A stretch of 64,000 nucleotides of DNA. It comes from Herbinix sp. Its GTDB lineage: Bacteria > Bacillota > Clostridia > Lachnospirales > Lachnospiraceae. A model generated the notes under the pieces. It did no database searches and was not told the DNA's origin. It saw only the letters and a list, made by a program, of their open reading frames with translations. This document shows positions 1 to 8,262 of this stretch, piece by piece; the first letter of the stretch is position 1; the number at the start of each line of letters is the position of its first letter. The translations under genes were made by a program, and so were the position numbers. The stretch is taken from the NCBI GenBank assembly GCA_029256105.1, contig JAQSYO010000004.1, positions 186,001 to 250,000 of the forward strand, given 5' to 3'.

Positions 1-914
1 CGAATATTCAGCTTGTTGGTAATAAGAAAACCTTTCAATTCTTAGAACAATACTACAGTCTAGATATGTCTTCCAATTATTTGGAGGTTAAGGATGGTCA
101 GGAATTATCCTTAGGAAATCAAACTTTACGATTTTATACTGCTGCTATGGTTCATTGGCCGGAGGTTATGTTCACTTATGAAGTCTCACAGGGAATTCTT
201 TTTTCCGCAGATGCCTTTGGGTCCTTTGGAGCACATGCAGGAAATCTCTATGCTGATGAGGTGGATGATAACATAATGAATGAGGCTAGACGTTATTATG
301 CAAATATCGTCGGACGCTATGGTGCACAGGTACAGGCAGTCTTTCAAAAGCTCTCAGGTTTAGCCATCAACATGATTTGCTCCTTACATGGTCTAATCTG
401 GCGTGGGGAAAGCGTTCCAATCATTTTTGATAAATATGATCTTTGGAGTCGTTATGAACCAGAGAATAAAGGTGTTGTCCTGTTTTATGCATCAATGTAT
501 GGCAATACAGAAAATGCTATGAATGCTTTAGCCAATAAGCTTGCTCAGCGAGGAATAAGGGATATGCATATGTATGATGTATCCAAAACACATCCCTCGT
601 ATATCATCTCAGATTTGTGGAAATATAGTAACCTGGTAATCGGCTCTCCTACTTATAATGCTCATCTTTATTTTGTAATGGATGCTCTTTTAAGAGAGAT
701 CACAGTCCTTGGATTCAAGAATCGCAAGGTTTCCCTCATTGGTAATCACACTTGGGCCAGCTCAGCAGTAAAAGTAATGCAAGAGCTTGTCGGTACAATG
801 ACTGATGTTGAAATAATCGGAACTCCCCTCGATGTTCGTTCTACCTTAAAAGCTGAGCGGGAACCAGAGTTGGATGCACTAGCAGATGCAATTAGTGAAT
901 CAATTCTCGGTTAG
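1..914 (+). CDS. fprA: A-type flavodiiron protein (FprA family), 5' end outside window
   Basis: The reading frame is open from the left edge (codons from base 3), so the first ATG in the window at 66 is internal and the true start lies outside. What remains is the end of the metallo-beta-lactamase-like diiron domain, with the metal-ligand contexts VHWPE, FSADAFG and CSLHGLIW, followed by a C-terminal flavodoxin domain from about base 474 (YASMYGNTENA, FMN phosphate loop). Family members reduce O2 or NO to water or N2O in the anaerobe cytoplasm, drawing electrons from rubredoxin or reduced flavin; that role is inferred from the family. The gene converges on the oxidoreductase operon at 1312-3835. 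Confidence 0.93.
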   Translation, partial: NIQLVGNKKTFQFLEQYYSLDMSSNYLEVKDGQELSLGNQTLRFYTAAMVHWPEVMFTYEVSQGILFSADAFGSFGAHAGNLYADEVDDNIMNEARRYYANIVGRYGAQVQAVFQKLSGLAINMICSLHGLIWRGESVPIIFDKYDLWSRYEPENKGVVLFYASMYGNTENAMNALANKLAQRGIRDMHMYDVSKTHPSYIISDLWKYSNLVIGSPTYNAHLYFVMDALLREITVLGFKNRKVSLIGNHTWASSAVKVMQELVGTMTDVEIIGTPLDVRSTLKAEREPELDALADAISESILG

Positions 915-1034
915 AACAATACCAATGCTGCATAATATGAAATTATTGAATATAAATTTTTTTCTAGAATGAATATTTGAAATAATCTCATCAATTAGAA
1001 TGAAAAAAGTTCTCACTAAATGAGTATTAAAAAT

Positions 1035-1113
1035 GCTCTTTGCTAAATGAATATATAATAAACTTTTTACAAGTTGGATATTAGAAAACGCACTTTGCTA
1101 AATGAAAATATAA
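1035..1113. repeat. Degenerate AT-rich repeats downstream of the flavodiiron gene
   Basis: A 24-base unit beginning GCTCTTTGCTAAATGA at 1035 recurs at 1090 with two differences, and weaker relatives lie before and between them (for example CTCACTAAATGAG near 1013). The last unit runs into the left arm of the terminator at 1113. No coding frame is visible. This fills most of the gap between 915 and 1112. Confidence 0.5.
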
Positions 1114-1214
1114 AAAAAGCTCTCTTGCCAAGAATGATGTGACCCCAATAAGTTAGATTTTTAGGTCTAACTTTTAGGGGTCGGATCAGAATTGATCAAT
1201 AAGAGAGCTTTTTT
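1113..1214. terminator. Bidirectional terminator with a second palindrome in its loop
   Basis: The 14-base arms AAAAAAGCTCTCTT (1113-1126) and AAGAGAGCTTTTTT (1201-1214) are perfectly complementary and carry an A/T tract on each side, as expected between convergent genes (flavodiiron + strand, oxidoreductase - strand). The loop is unusually long (74 bases) and holds a separate 17-base inverted repeat at 1141-1182. Confidence 0.75.
1139..1183. repeat. IS-end-like inverted repeat (possible MITE or IS scar)
   Basis: GACCCCAATAAGTTAGA (1141-1157) and TCTAACTTTTAGGGGTC (1166-1182) are inverted repeats matching at 15 of 17 positions around an 8-base spacer. The form (T)GACCCC..AAGTTAGA resembles terminal inverted repeats of IS3/IS150-type elements as I remember them. 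Two ends lie almost back to back with no transposase between them. The element type is inference. Confidence 0.45.
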
Positions 1215-1311
1215 ATAATTCATTTATTTTATTTCTAACGATGGCATAATAAAAATTCGATAAAATTGCCTACAGCTATGCTTACCTTATCATTTCAATA
1301 ACTGCTGATTA

Positions 1312-2157
1312 TTATATAAATTCTTTCATCAACTCTTGAACTGCATCTAGATCAACTTTTTTATCAAGAAGAGGTTCTCCTATAGATAAAACTGCATTCT
1401 TCTGATGAAAATTCGGTTTGGCCTCTTGATATAGTACGCCAATCGGTATTTTACTGTCAAATTCCATTGCTTTTTCAAATGCCAGCATCTTATTGGAGAA
1501 ATCATATTCCTTTTCTAACTGATACACTCTGCTCTTATAATATGCAAAGGTATTCACTTTATTAAAGCTAACACAGGGTTGCAAAATATCGACAATGGCA
1601 TAACCCTCGTAGGATATTGCCTGCTTCATAATTGTAACTAAGTGCTCAGGATCTCCACTAAAGGCTCTTGCTACAAAGCCAGCTCCGGAAGCGATAGCCA
1701 TAAGTACCGGATTAAAGGGTGAATTGATATTGCCTTCCGTCTGTACAGCGGTTACCTGCCCTACTGCAGTTGTAGGTGATGCTTGCCCTTTTGTCAACCC
1801 ATAGATCTGATTGTCATGAACAAAATGAGTAATGTCAACATTTCTTCGAATATTATGAATGAAGTGATTACCACCCTCACCATAAGAATCTCCATCGCCA
1901 GTATCCACCACAACCGTTAACTTCTCATTTGCAATTTTAGCTGCAATTGCTGCTGGTAATGATCTACCGTGTAGACCACAAAAACTATTGGCACTGATAT
2001 ATTGCGGTGTTTTGGCTGCTTGACCAATACCGGCAACCATTAATACTTCATAGGGATCTTTCCCCAGCTCTTCCAGTGCTTGCTTTAAACACTTTAATAT
2101 ATTAAAATTTCCACATCCTGGGCACCATGCGGTTTCATATGTATCAAAAGTATTCAT
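1312..2157 (-). CDS. 2-oxoacid:ferredoxin oxidoreductase, beta (TPP-binding) subunit
   Basis: This 281-residue protein is the thiamine-diphosphate subunit of a 2-oxoacid:ferredoxin oxidoreductase. It shows the N-terminal CPGCG motif and the TPP/Mg motif GDGDSYGEGGNHF with the downstream DNQIYGLTKGQ segment. With the alpha subunit it would oxidatively decarboxylate a 2-oxo acid to an acyl-CoA and pass electrons to ferredoxin. The start is ATG at 2157 behind AAAGGAGG, one base after the alpha-subunit stop, so the two genes are translationally coupled. The sequence alone does not separate 2-oxoglutarate, 2-oxoisovalerate and pyruvate as substrates; the two-subunit form favours the Kor/Vor type. 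Confidence 0.93.
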   Translation of the reverse strand: MNTFDTYETAWCPGCGNFNILKCLKQALEELGKDPYEVLMVAGIGQAAKTPQYISANSFCGLHGRSLPAAIAAKIANEKLTVVVDTGDGDSYGEGGNHFIHNIRRNVDITHFVHDNQIYGLTKGQASPTTAVGQVTAVQTEGNINSPFNPVLMAIASGAGFVARAFSGDPEHLVTIMKQAISYEGYAIVDILQPCVSFNKVNTFAYYKSRVYQLEKEYDFSNKMLAFEKAMEFDSKIPIGVLYQEAKPNFHQKNAVLSIGEPLLDKKVDLDAVQELMKEFI

Positions 2158-2158
2158 A

Positions 2159-3835
2159 TTAATTTTGACCTCCTTTCAAAAGCTTCTGGACAATTTCTTC
2201 TCCAGATATTTGACGGCCATCGTACTTTAATATACTGGACGTACATTGAATACCTGTTACTTCACGAATTAATCCGGCTAATTGACCTGTAGCATTTTGT
2301 TCAATATTAATAATATTTTTTGCAGTAGCAGCTTTTTTCTCTAACAATTTTCTTGGTAATGGATAGACATCGCCAAAAATTAATGCACCGTATTTACCTT
2401 TTTCCTTCGCTTCTAATACTTTAATTGCTTCTGCAATTGGACCATAGGTAGAACCCCATCCCAATATTAAAGTATCACAAGCCTCTGAGCCTAAGAAATC
2501 TGGTTCTTGTAATTCTTCTTCTAGCTTCTCAAGCTTCTTCATACGTTTATCCATCATAAGTACACGCACATCGGCTGATTCCGTTATCCAGCCCCGCTCT
2601 GTATGTTCATCACTATCTGCTGTTACGAAGTGATTTGATTTACCTGGAATTAATCGAGGCGAGATTCCATCCTCAGTGAGGCGATATCTAAGATACTCAC
2701 CCTGGGTATCAATATCAGAAGCCTTCGCGGGTTCCATCACCTGAATGTTATTTAAATCATATGGCTCAACACAAGCAGTGGAATCACCTAGATATTGGTC
2801 ACTTAAAATGATTACCGGTATTTGATATTTTTCCGCCATATGAAATGCTCGAATCGTTTGATAAAATGCATCCTCATGATTTCTCAAAGCGATTACCATT
2901 CTTGGGAACTCACCTTGCGCTGCTGAAATGACAAATTTCAAATCACTTTGCTCTGTACGTGTGGGAAGTCCTGTTGCGGGACCTGGTCTTTGCACATCCA
3001 CAACAACAAGTGGAACTTCAGCAATACCTGCTAACCCTAAGGCTTCTACTTTTAAGCAAAAACCACCACCCGAAGTACCGGTCATTGCTCGGGCTCCTGC
3101 ATAGGAGGCTCCTATGGCCATATTAATTGCAGCAATTTCATCTTCTGCCTGTTCTACAACAATTTGAACCTCTTTACTCTTTGAAGCCAAATACTCCATC
3201 ACAGCTGTAGAAGGTGACATTGGATATGCCGAATAGAATTTCAGACCGGCAGCGATAGCACCTAAACCTAATGCTTTACTTCCTGACAACATCATCCAAT
3301 TCTTAAATGCGCCTTCCTTGTGAACAAATCTTGCTTCAACTAAATCAAAACCAACCTGAATTGCCTTTAGATTCATTTCCAAATACTGTTCTTTAACTGA
3401 CGTTTTCATAATCTCATTAACAAAGTCTAATTTTTCGCCAAAAAGCTTTAATATCGCGCCAACTGCAATACTTCCTGCAACACGTTGGTTTCCCATTTCC
3501 TTTGCCAAAGCATCCATACTAAGCTTTATAATCTGTGTATCTTCAATTTTTAGACTACTATCACAAAGGATAAATCCATCCTTGTTTAATTGATTTTTAT
3601 GTAACAAAATTGTCTCTTCATTCAGTGCAATAATACCATCCAATTGCTCACTATGAGAAGTAATCCTTTCTGTTCCAAAGCGTAAGATTGAAAAATTATG
3701 TCCTCCGCGAACCCGAGACATAAAATCTCTTGTTGTATAGATAAAATATCCGGACCTTTTTAGCAGCTTTTCTAAAATGTCTACTGTAGTATCGATACCT
3801 TGACCTGCTGCTCCACCAATTAGTATATTGTACAT
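2159..3835 (-). CDS. 2-oxoacid:ferredoxin oxidoreductase, fused gamma-alpha subunit
   Basis: This 558-residue protein joins an N-terminal gamma domain (GGAAGQGID at about 7-15) to an alpha domain beginning near residue 190 (GSKALGLGAIAAGLKFYSAYPMSPST). The alpha part contains the pyrimidine-binding and substrate-side segments EQAEDEIAAINMAIGASYAG and RPGPATGLPTRTEQSDL. It pairs with the beta subunit just downstream. No 2[4Fe-4S] delta domain is encoded here, so the complex probably gives electrons straight to ferredoxin. The start is ATG at 3835 behind AGAGGAGGG. Substrate specificity is not readable from the sequence. Confidence 0.93.
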   Translation of the reverse strand: MYNILIGGAAGQGIDTTVDILEKLLKRSGYFIYTTRDFMSRVRGGHNFSILRFGTERITSHSEQLDGIIALNEETILLHKNQLNKDGFILCDSSLKIEDTQIIKLSMDALAKEMGNQRVAGSIAVGAILKLFGEKLDFVNEIMKTSVKEQYLEMNLKAIQVGFDLVEARFVHKEGAFKNWMMLSGSKALGLGAIAAGLKFYSAYPMSPSTAVMEYLASKSKEVQIVVEQAEDEIAAINMAIGASYAGARAMTGTSGGGFCLKVEALGLAGIAEVPLVVVDVQRPGPATGLPTRTEQSDLKFVISAAQGEFPRMVIALRNHEDAFYQTIRAFHMAEKYQIPVIILSDQYLGDSTACVEPYDLNNIQVMEPAKASDIDTQGEYLRYRLTEDGISPRLIPGKSNHFVTADSDEHTERGWITESADVRVLMMDKRMKKLEKLEEELQEPDFLGSEACDTLILGWGSTYGPIAEAIKVLEAKEKGKYGALIFGDVYPLPRKLLEKKAATAKNIINIEQNATGQLAGLIREVTGIQCTSSILKYDGRQISGEEIVQKLLKGGQN

Positions 3836-3997
3836 TAAATCCCTCCTCTTTTTCGTTTATAATTTTCATATTTATAAATAATCACCATCCTACACTAATT
3901 CGCTGCAAATTTTAATAAACCCATTGAGCAACGCAAATTATGTGTATAAAGCAATTATATGTACCTACAAGCATCATTACTATATTTTATTTCATTG

Positions 3998-5359
3998 TTA
4001 CGCCAATTCAGCCGGTTTAAATTCTTTGGTCAGCTTCTTTATCCAATCATATCGATTTACTTTCACTGCTGCCACAACACACTTAAGAATCTGATCACAT
4101 TTTAAACACAGGAAGATAACCCAGGTGGGTGCACCTATGATAAATGCCATGGCAAAGGACAGTGGCAACACCACACCCCACACAAAGATAATATCATTCA
4201 CGAGGACAAAATGGGTTGCTCCTCCCGCTCTGACAATCCCTGTTAACGTGGACATCTGATAAGCCGTCCCTATAACTGTAATTGATAAGATAATCATTAA
4301 AGTCCTTGCTATTTCATGCGTTTCCTCGGATATCTGATAGAACGATAATACAAAGTCTTTGATTGAAAAAAGTAGTATTCCGGTACAGATTCCAACCGCA
4401 AGAAAAACAATCTGCAGCTTTTTGGTACATTGCTTAATTTGGGGAAGGTCACCTTCCCCTGCAGCATTTCCAATAATGACCGCCGATGCACTAGCGGTAC
4501 CATAGACACCGACACTCACCACAGAAAAGATGGTATTTACGATGCTTACTGCTGCGATAGAGGTTGCCCCGAGTCTGCCAACGATTCCACCTTGGACCGT
4601 CAAATTTATTCCCCAAAGGATATCTCCAAGGATTACTGGTAATCCATATTTAATATAATCCTTTAGTAATACTACATTCGTATGGAAGATATCTTGCAAA
4701 TGGAACTGTAGCTTTTTATCTACAAAGAAGATATAAATTGCAATAATACTACATTCTACAATTCTGGTGATCAATGTTGCAATAGCCGCACCCTGTACTC
4801 CTAGTGCAGGCGCGCCAAGATGTCCAAAGATTAATATCCAATTCAATGTTACATTTAGAATAAATGCAACGATGGATACATATAACCCTATCTTAACTGT
4901 TCCTATGCACCTTAAGGATGCAATTAAAACATTACTGATACAAAAGAATAGATAAGTAAAACAGATAACCCTGGCATATTTCACCGCTTCCGCTATTACC
5001 TGCTGATCATTTGTGTATAACCCTAAGATCTGCTCTGGGAAGAAGAATACTGCCACAAAGAATACAATGGCACAAAATATTGCAAATTTCAACGCTATAC
5101 TAATAATACTTTTCACGCTGTTCTTATCACCTTTACCCCAATATTGGGCTGCCAGAACTATTTGAGCTGCGCCTATACCTACGGTCAACATTTGCAGTAT
5201 CACTTGTATCTGATTACAAATATAGACTCCTGAAATTGACACTTCACCCAAAGACCCAACCATAACATTGTCTGCCAATCCGACCGAAAACGATATCATA
5301 TTCTGCAAAGCGATTGGAACTGCTAATAAGAACAGACGCTTGTAAAATGCTTTATCCAT
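3998..5359 (-). CDS. MATE-family multidrug/cation efflux transporter
   Basis: This 453-residue protein is almost entirely hydrophobic, with about twelve predicted membrane segments in two similar halves, each starting with a loop of the type seen in MATE (NorM/DinF-like) exporters (FSVGLADNVMVGSLG in the first half). Such proteins expel cationic drugs or metabolites in exchange for Na+ or H+. The start is ATG at 5359 with AGAAGG upstream. It stands alone between the terminator of the methionine/cysteine gene pair and the oxidoreductase operon, and its substrate is unknown. Confidence 0.9.
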   Translation of the reverse strand: MDKAFYKRLFLLAVPIALQNMISFSVGLADNVMVGSLGEVSISGVYICNQIQVILQMLTVGIGAAQIVLAAQYWGKGDKNSVKSIISIALKFAIFCAIVFFVAVFFFPEQILGLYTNDQQVIAEAVKYARVICFTYLFFCISNVLIASLRCIGTVKIGLYVSIVAFILNVTLNWILIFGHLGAPALGVQGAAIATLITRIVECSIIAIYIFFVDKKLQFHLQDIFHTNVVLLKDYIKYGLPVILGDILWGINLTVQGGIVGRLGATSIAAVSIVNTIFSVVSVGVYGTASASAVIIGNAAGEGDLPQIKQCTKKLQIVFLAVGICTGILLFSIKDFVLSFYQISEETHEIARTLMIILSITVIGTAYQMSTLTGIVRAGGATHFVLVNDIIFVWGVVLPLSFAMAFIIGAPTWVIFLCLKCDQILKCVVAAVKVNRYDWIKKLTKEFKPAELA

Positions 5360-5529
5360 TATAAATTACCTTCTGATGACTAAGGATGTATAAGGGCGAA
5401 GCAATGTTTGTTCTAGTTCGATCCATATTCATAGTTGTCATATAAATTTCCTCCATTCATGTTCACTTATCATATGTGTATAGGAATATTATACTTTTTA
5501 TAATTACCAATGTCTAGCAGGATATTAAA

Positions 5530-5571
5530 AAGCTCTGAAACCATCGGTAACAATAGATGGTTTCAGAGCTT
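5530..5571 (-). terminator. Rho-independent terminator after the MalY-like gene
   Basis: A perfect 16-base stem, AAGCTCTGAAACCATC (5530-5545) with its complement at 5556-5571, encloses a 10-base loop. Read on the minus strand it is followed by TTTTT, so it ends the 8036-5638 transcript. Confidence 0.9.
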
Positions 5572-5637
5572 CTTATTGTTTTTATTATAATATCTCAAAC
5601 ATAAACTTAATGATTAGGGGGAACTTAGAATTTGTAT

Positions 5638-6813
5638 TTATAGGTTGTTAATTGCTTCTTTCAGTCTTTCTAAAGCCTCTCTGATAATGGATCTGGGGCA
5701 AGCGATATTAATTCGTTCAAATCCAACTCCATTCGCTCCAAACATTACTCCGCTATCAAGCCAAAGCTTAGCCTTATTTATAATTAAATCTTTACGTTCT
5801 TTCTCCGATAATTTTAATGCTCTACAATCAAGCCAAATCAAATAAGTTCCTTCCGGCTCTATCAACTTTATGTCCGGAATATTCTCCCGCAAATAATCTC
5901 TTACAAAGGCTAGGTTCTCTGTCAGGTATAGCTTCAGTTGCTCCAGCCAATCTCGTCCACCTTCATAAGCCGCCTGACATGCTATTAGTCCAAACATATT
6001 TAATTGACTGTATCCAGCTTGATCAATCGTAGCTGCGAATTTTAATCTAAGATTCTGATTTGATATTATAATATTGGATACCTGTAATCCGGCCAGATTA
6101 AATGTCTTACTAGGTGCGGTACAGGTTATGGAATTATCTGCAAAACGTTCCTCAAGATTTGCAAATATTAAGTGTTGAAACCCGTTATAGATAAAATCAC
6201 TATGTATCTCATCACTCACAACAAGTACCTGATGTGACAAACATATTTCACCCATCTTGCGAAGTTCCCATTCTTTCCAAACCCGGCCTACTGGATTATG
6301 TGGGTTACACAAAACAAAAAGTTTTACCTTATCTGATACTATCTTCTCTTCAAAATCCTCGAAATCTATCTCATAATGCCCGTCAATTAAGACGAGAGGA
6401 TTATTAACTACGATACGTTCATTATCAGTAATCGCTCTGCGAAAGGGGTAATATACCGGTTCCTGAATTAATACCCTATCACCCGGCTTGGTAAATGCTC
6501 GTATCGCGGTTGCTATCGCAAATACTACTCCAGGGGTCTTTACTAACCATTTTTCCTCAAGCTTCCACTGATAATAATTCTGATACCAGTCTGACATTGC
6601 TTGAAAATAATCACTTTTCACATCACTATATCCAAATATTCCCAATTCAACATGTTTCTGAAGTCTCTCTAGAATACAGGGTGCCGTGCGAAAATCCATA
6701 TCAGCAACCCACAACGGTAAAACATCTACCGGTCTCCCTCTTTCCACTGCAAAATCATATTTTAAGGAATTACTATTTTTACGATCAATTACTTCATCAA
6801 AATTGTATATCAT
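5638..6813 (-). CDS. MalY/PatB-type PLP-dependent C-S lyase or aminotransferase
   Basis: This 391-residue protein is a fold-type I PLP enzyme of the MalY/PatB group, with the N-terminal signature FDEVIDRKNSNSLKYD and LPLWVADMDF, the NPHNPVGRVW loop and the PLP lysine near residue 236 (APSKTFNLAG). Family members cleave cystathionine or cysteine conjugates (beta-lyase); some act as aminotransferases. It lies 77 bases downstream of the transsulfuration enzyme on the same strand, which fits conversion of cystathionine to homocysteine in methionine synthesis. The start is ATG at 6813 with GGGAG upstream. A regulatory MalY-like role cannot be excluded. Confidence 0.88.
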   Translation of the reverse strand: MIYNFDEVIDRKNSNSLKYDFAVERGRPVDVLPLWVADMDFRTAPCILERLQKHVELGIFGYSDVKSDYFQAMSDWYQNYYQWKLEEKWLVKTPGVVFAIATAIRAFTKPGDRVLIQEPVYYPFRRAITDNERIVVNNPLVLIDGHYEIDFEDFEEKIVSDKVKLFVLCNPHNPVGRVWKEWELRKMGEICLSHQVLVVSDEIHSDFIYNGFQHLIFANLEERFADNSITCTAPSKTFNLAGLQVSNIIISNQNLRLKFAATIDQAGYSQLNMFGLIACQAAYEGGRDWLEQLKLYLTENLAFVRDYLRENIPDIKLIEPEGTYLIWLDCRALKLSEKERKDLIINKAKLWLDSGVMFGANGVGFERINIACPRSIIREALERLKEAINNL

Positions 6814-6890
6814 TTAAACTCCCATCCGTCTGCTTTAGCAAACCTTTAAAAATAGGATTGTGAAACTTCTTATTTTCACATTACTTCTCC

Positions 6891-8036
6891 TTAATTAATC
6901 GCCTGATTTAAATCCGATATTAGGTCATCGATATCTTCAATACCTACGGACATCCTTAACAAAGTCTCATCAATTCCCTGTGCCTTGCGGGTTTCTATCG
7001 GTAGATCTGCATGGGTCTGATACATCGGGTAAGTAATCAAACTCTCCACACCACCTAAACTTTCAGCAAAGCGAATAAGTTTCACCTTTTCTAAGATCCT
7101 TATTGCAGTCACTTCTGAATCAACTCGAAAGGATATCATTCCTCCATACCCTTTGCTTTGTTTTAAAGTCGTTTCAAAGGAAGGGTGGGTAGGTAAGCCA
7201 ATGTAGAATACCTCTACTACTTTGCTTTCCTTCGATAACCATTTTGCTACAGTTAACGCATTTTTCTGATGCATTTCCATACGTAAAGCTAACGTTTTAA
7301 TACCTCTGAGGATAAGCCAACTGTCGAACGGAGATAGTCCTGCTCCGGTTGATTTAATTATATATCGGAGCTGTTCTGAAATACCATAACGATTTGTTAC
7401 TAAAAAACCGGCTAACGTATCATTATGTCCACCCAAATACTTGGTACCACTATGAATAACAATATCTGCACCCAGCACCAAAGGATTCTGAAAATAAGGT
7501 GATAAAAACGTATTATCAACAATTACAATACAAGCATGCTTTTTCGCTATTTCCACTATTTTAGTAATATCTGTTACTTTCATATTTGGATTGGTAGGCG
7601 TCTCAATATAAATGGCTTTTGTGTTGGAATTTATTGCCTGCTCCACTAGTTCTTCATTGGATGAATCCACATAAGTAAAATGAAGCCCATTCTTATGGCT
7701 TATATTATCAAACACTCGGATTGTTCCGCCATACAAATCATCGGTTGCAACAATATGATCTCCCGGCCTAAATAATTCCATAAGTGCAGCAATCGCAGCC
7801 ATACCGCTCGTAAATGCTAACGCATCAATTCCCTTCTCTAAATCAGCAACAATTCTCTCCACTTCTTCCCTAGTTGGATTTTGGAGTCTGGAATAATCAT
7901 ATCCTGTGCTCTGCCCCACTGCTGGATGCGCGTATGCTGCAGTCTGATAAATTGGAAAGCTAATACTGCCCGTGTTGTCAACTTCTTTTCTTGCGTTTTC
8001 TCCTTGCACACAAATAGTTTGAATTTTATATCCCAT
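6891..8036 (-). CDS. Cys/Met-metabolism PLP enzyme (cystathionine gamma-synthase/lyase type)
   Basis: About 381 residues long, this is a Cys/Met metabolism PLP-dependent enzyme. Visible signatures are AYDYSR-like GYDYSRLQNPTR, FTSGMAAIAALMELF, the Asp of IVIVDNTF and the PLP lysine near residue 199 in HSGTKYLGGHND. It should join O-acyl-homoserine and cysteine to cystathionine, or cleave cystathionine. Sequence by eye does not separate MetB from MetC/Mgl forms. I place the start at ATG 8036 because AAGGGTGG lies five bases upstream; an in-frame GTG at 8045 would add three residues but has no spaced ribosome site. It precedes the MalY-like gene. Confidence 0.88.
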   Translation of the reverse strand: MGYKIQTICVQGENARKEVDNTGSISFPIYQTAAYAHPAVGQSTGYDYSRLQNPTREEVERIVADLEKGIDALAFTSGMAAIAALMELFRPGDHIVATDDLYGGTIRVFDNISHKNGLHFTYVDSSNEELVEQAINSNTKAIYIETPTNPNMKVTDITKIVEIAKKHACIVIVDNTFLSPYFQNPLVLGADIVIHSGTKYLGGHNDTLAGFLVTNRYGISEQLRYIIKSTGAGLSPFDSWLILRGIKTLALRMEMHQKNALTVAKWLSKESKVVEVFYIGLPTHPSFETTLKQSKGYGGMISFRVDSEVTAIRILEKVKLIRFAESLGGVESLITYPMYQTHADLPIETRKAQGIDETLLRMSVGIEDIDDLISDLNQAIN

Positions 8037-8102
8037 ATCATCCACCCTTTTCCATTTATATTATACAATTCCTATCATATTAGTATGTAAATGATTGAAT
8101 GA

Positions 8103-8131
8103 ATTATAATATTAACTCGGATTGCTGTCAA
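8103..8131 (-). promoter_or_regulatory. Sigma-A promoter of the transsulfuration gene pair
   Basis: On the minus strand, TTGACA (8131-8126) is followed after exactly 17 bases by TATAAT (8108-8103), a perfect consensus. It lies about 65 bases upstream of the 8036 start. I saw no SAM riboswitch or T-box-like leader between promoter and gene, so control would have to be at the DNA level. Confidence 0.85.
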
Positions 8132-8200
8132 TAGTCTCTGTGAGAATAAGAAATAATATTTACTTCATTCCTATAATATAAACTTTAAAGCTAAATAAAT

Positions 8201-8258
8201 CTGCGGAAGAAACATTGGTGATTCATGCTATGCATAATCCCATTTGCTCCTTCCGCAG
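8201..8258 (-). terminator. Terminator after the dual-domain binding lipoprotein
   Basis: CTGCGGAAG (8201-8209) and CTTCCGCAG (8250-8258) form a perfect 9-base stem, and the loop contains a small ATGCATAGCAT hairpin. On the minus strand the stem is followed by ATTTATTT. It sits directly after the stop at 8263. Confidence 0.75.
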
Positions 8259-8262
8259 TGTA

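Noticed and set aside
8037-8200. SAM riboswitch or T-box before the transsulfuration genes
   Set aside because: The transcribed leader after the perfect promoter is only about 60 bases and contains no terminator-antiterminator or T-box core.
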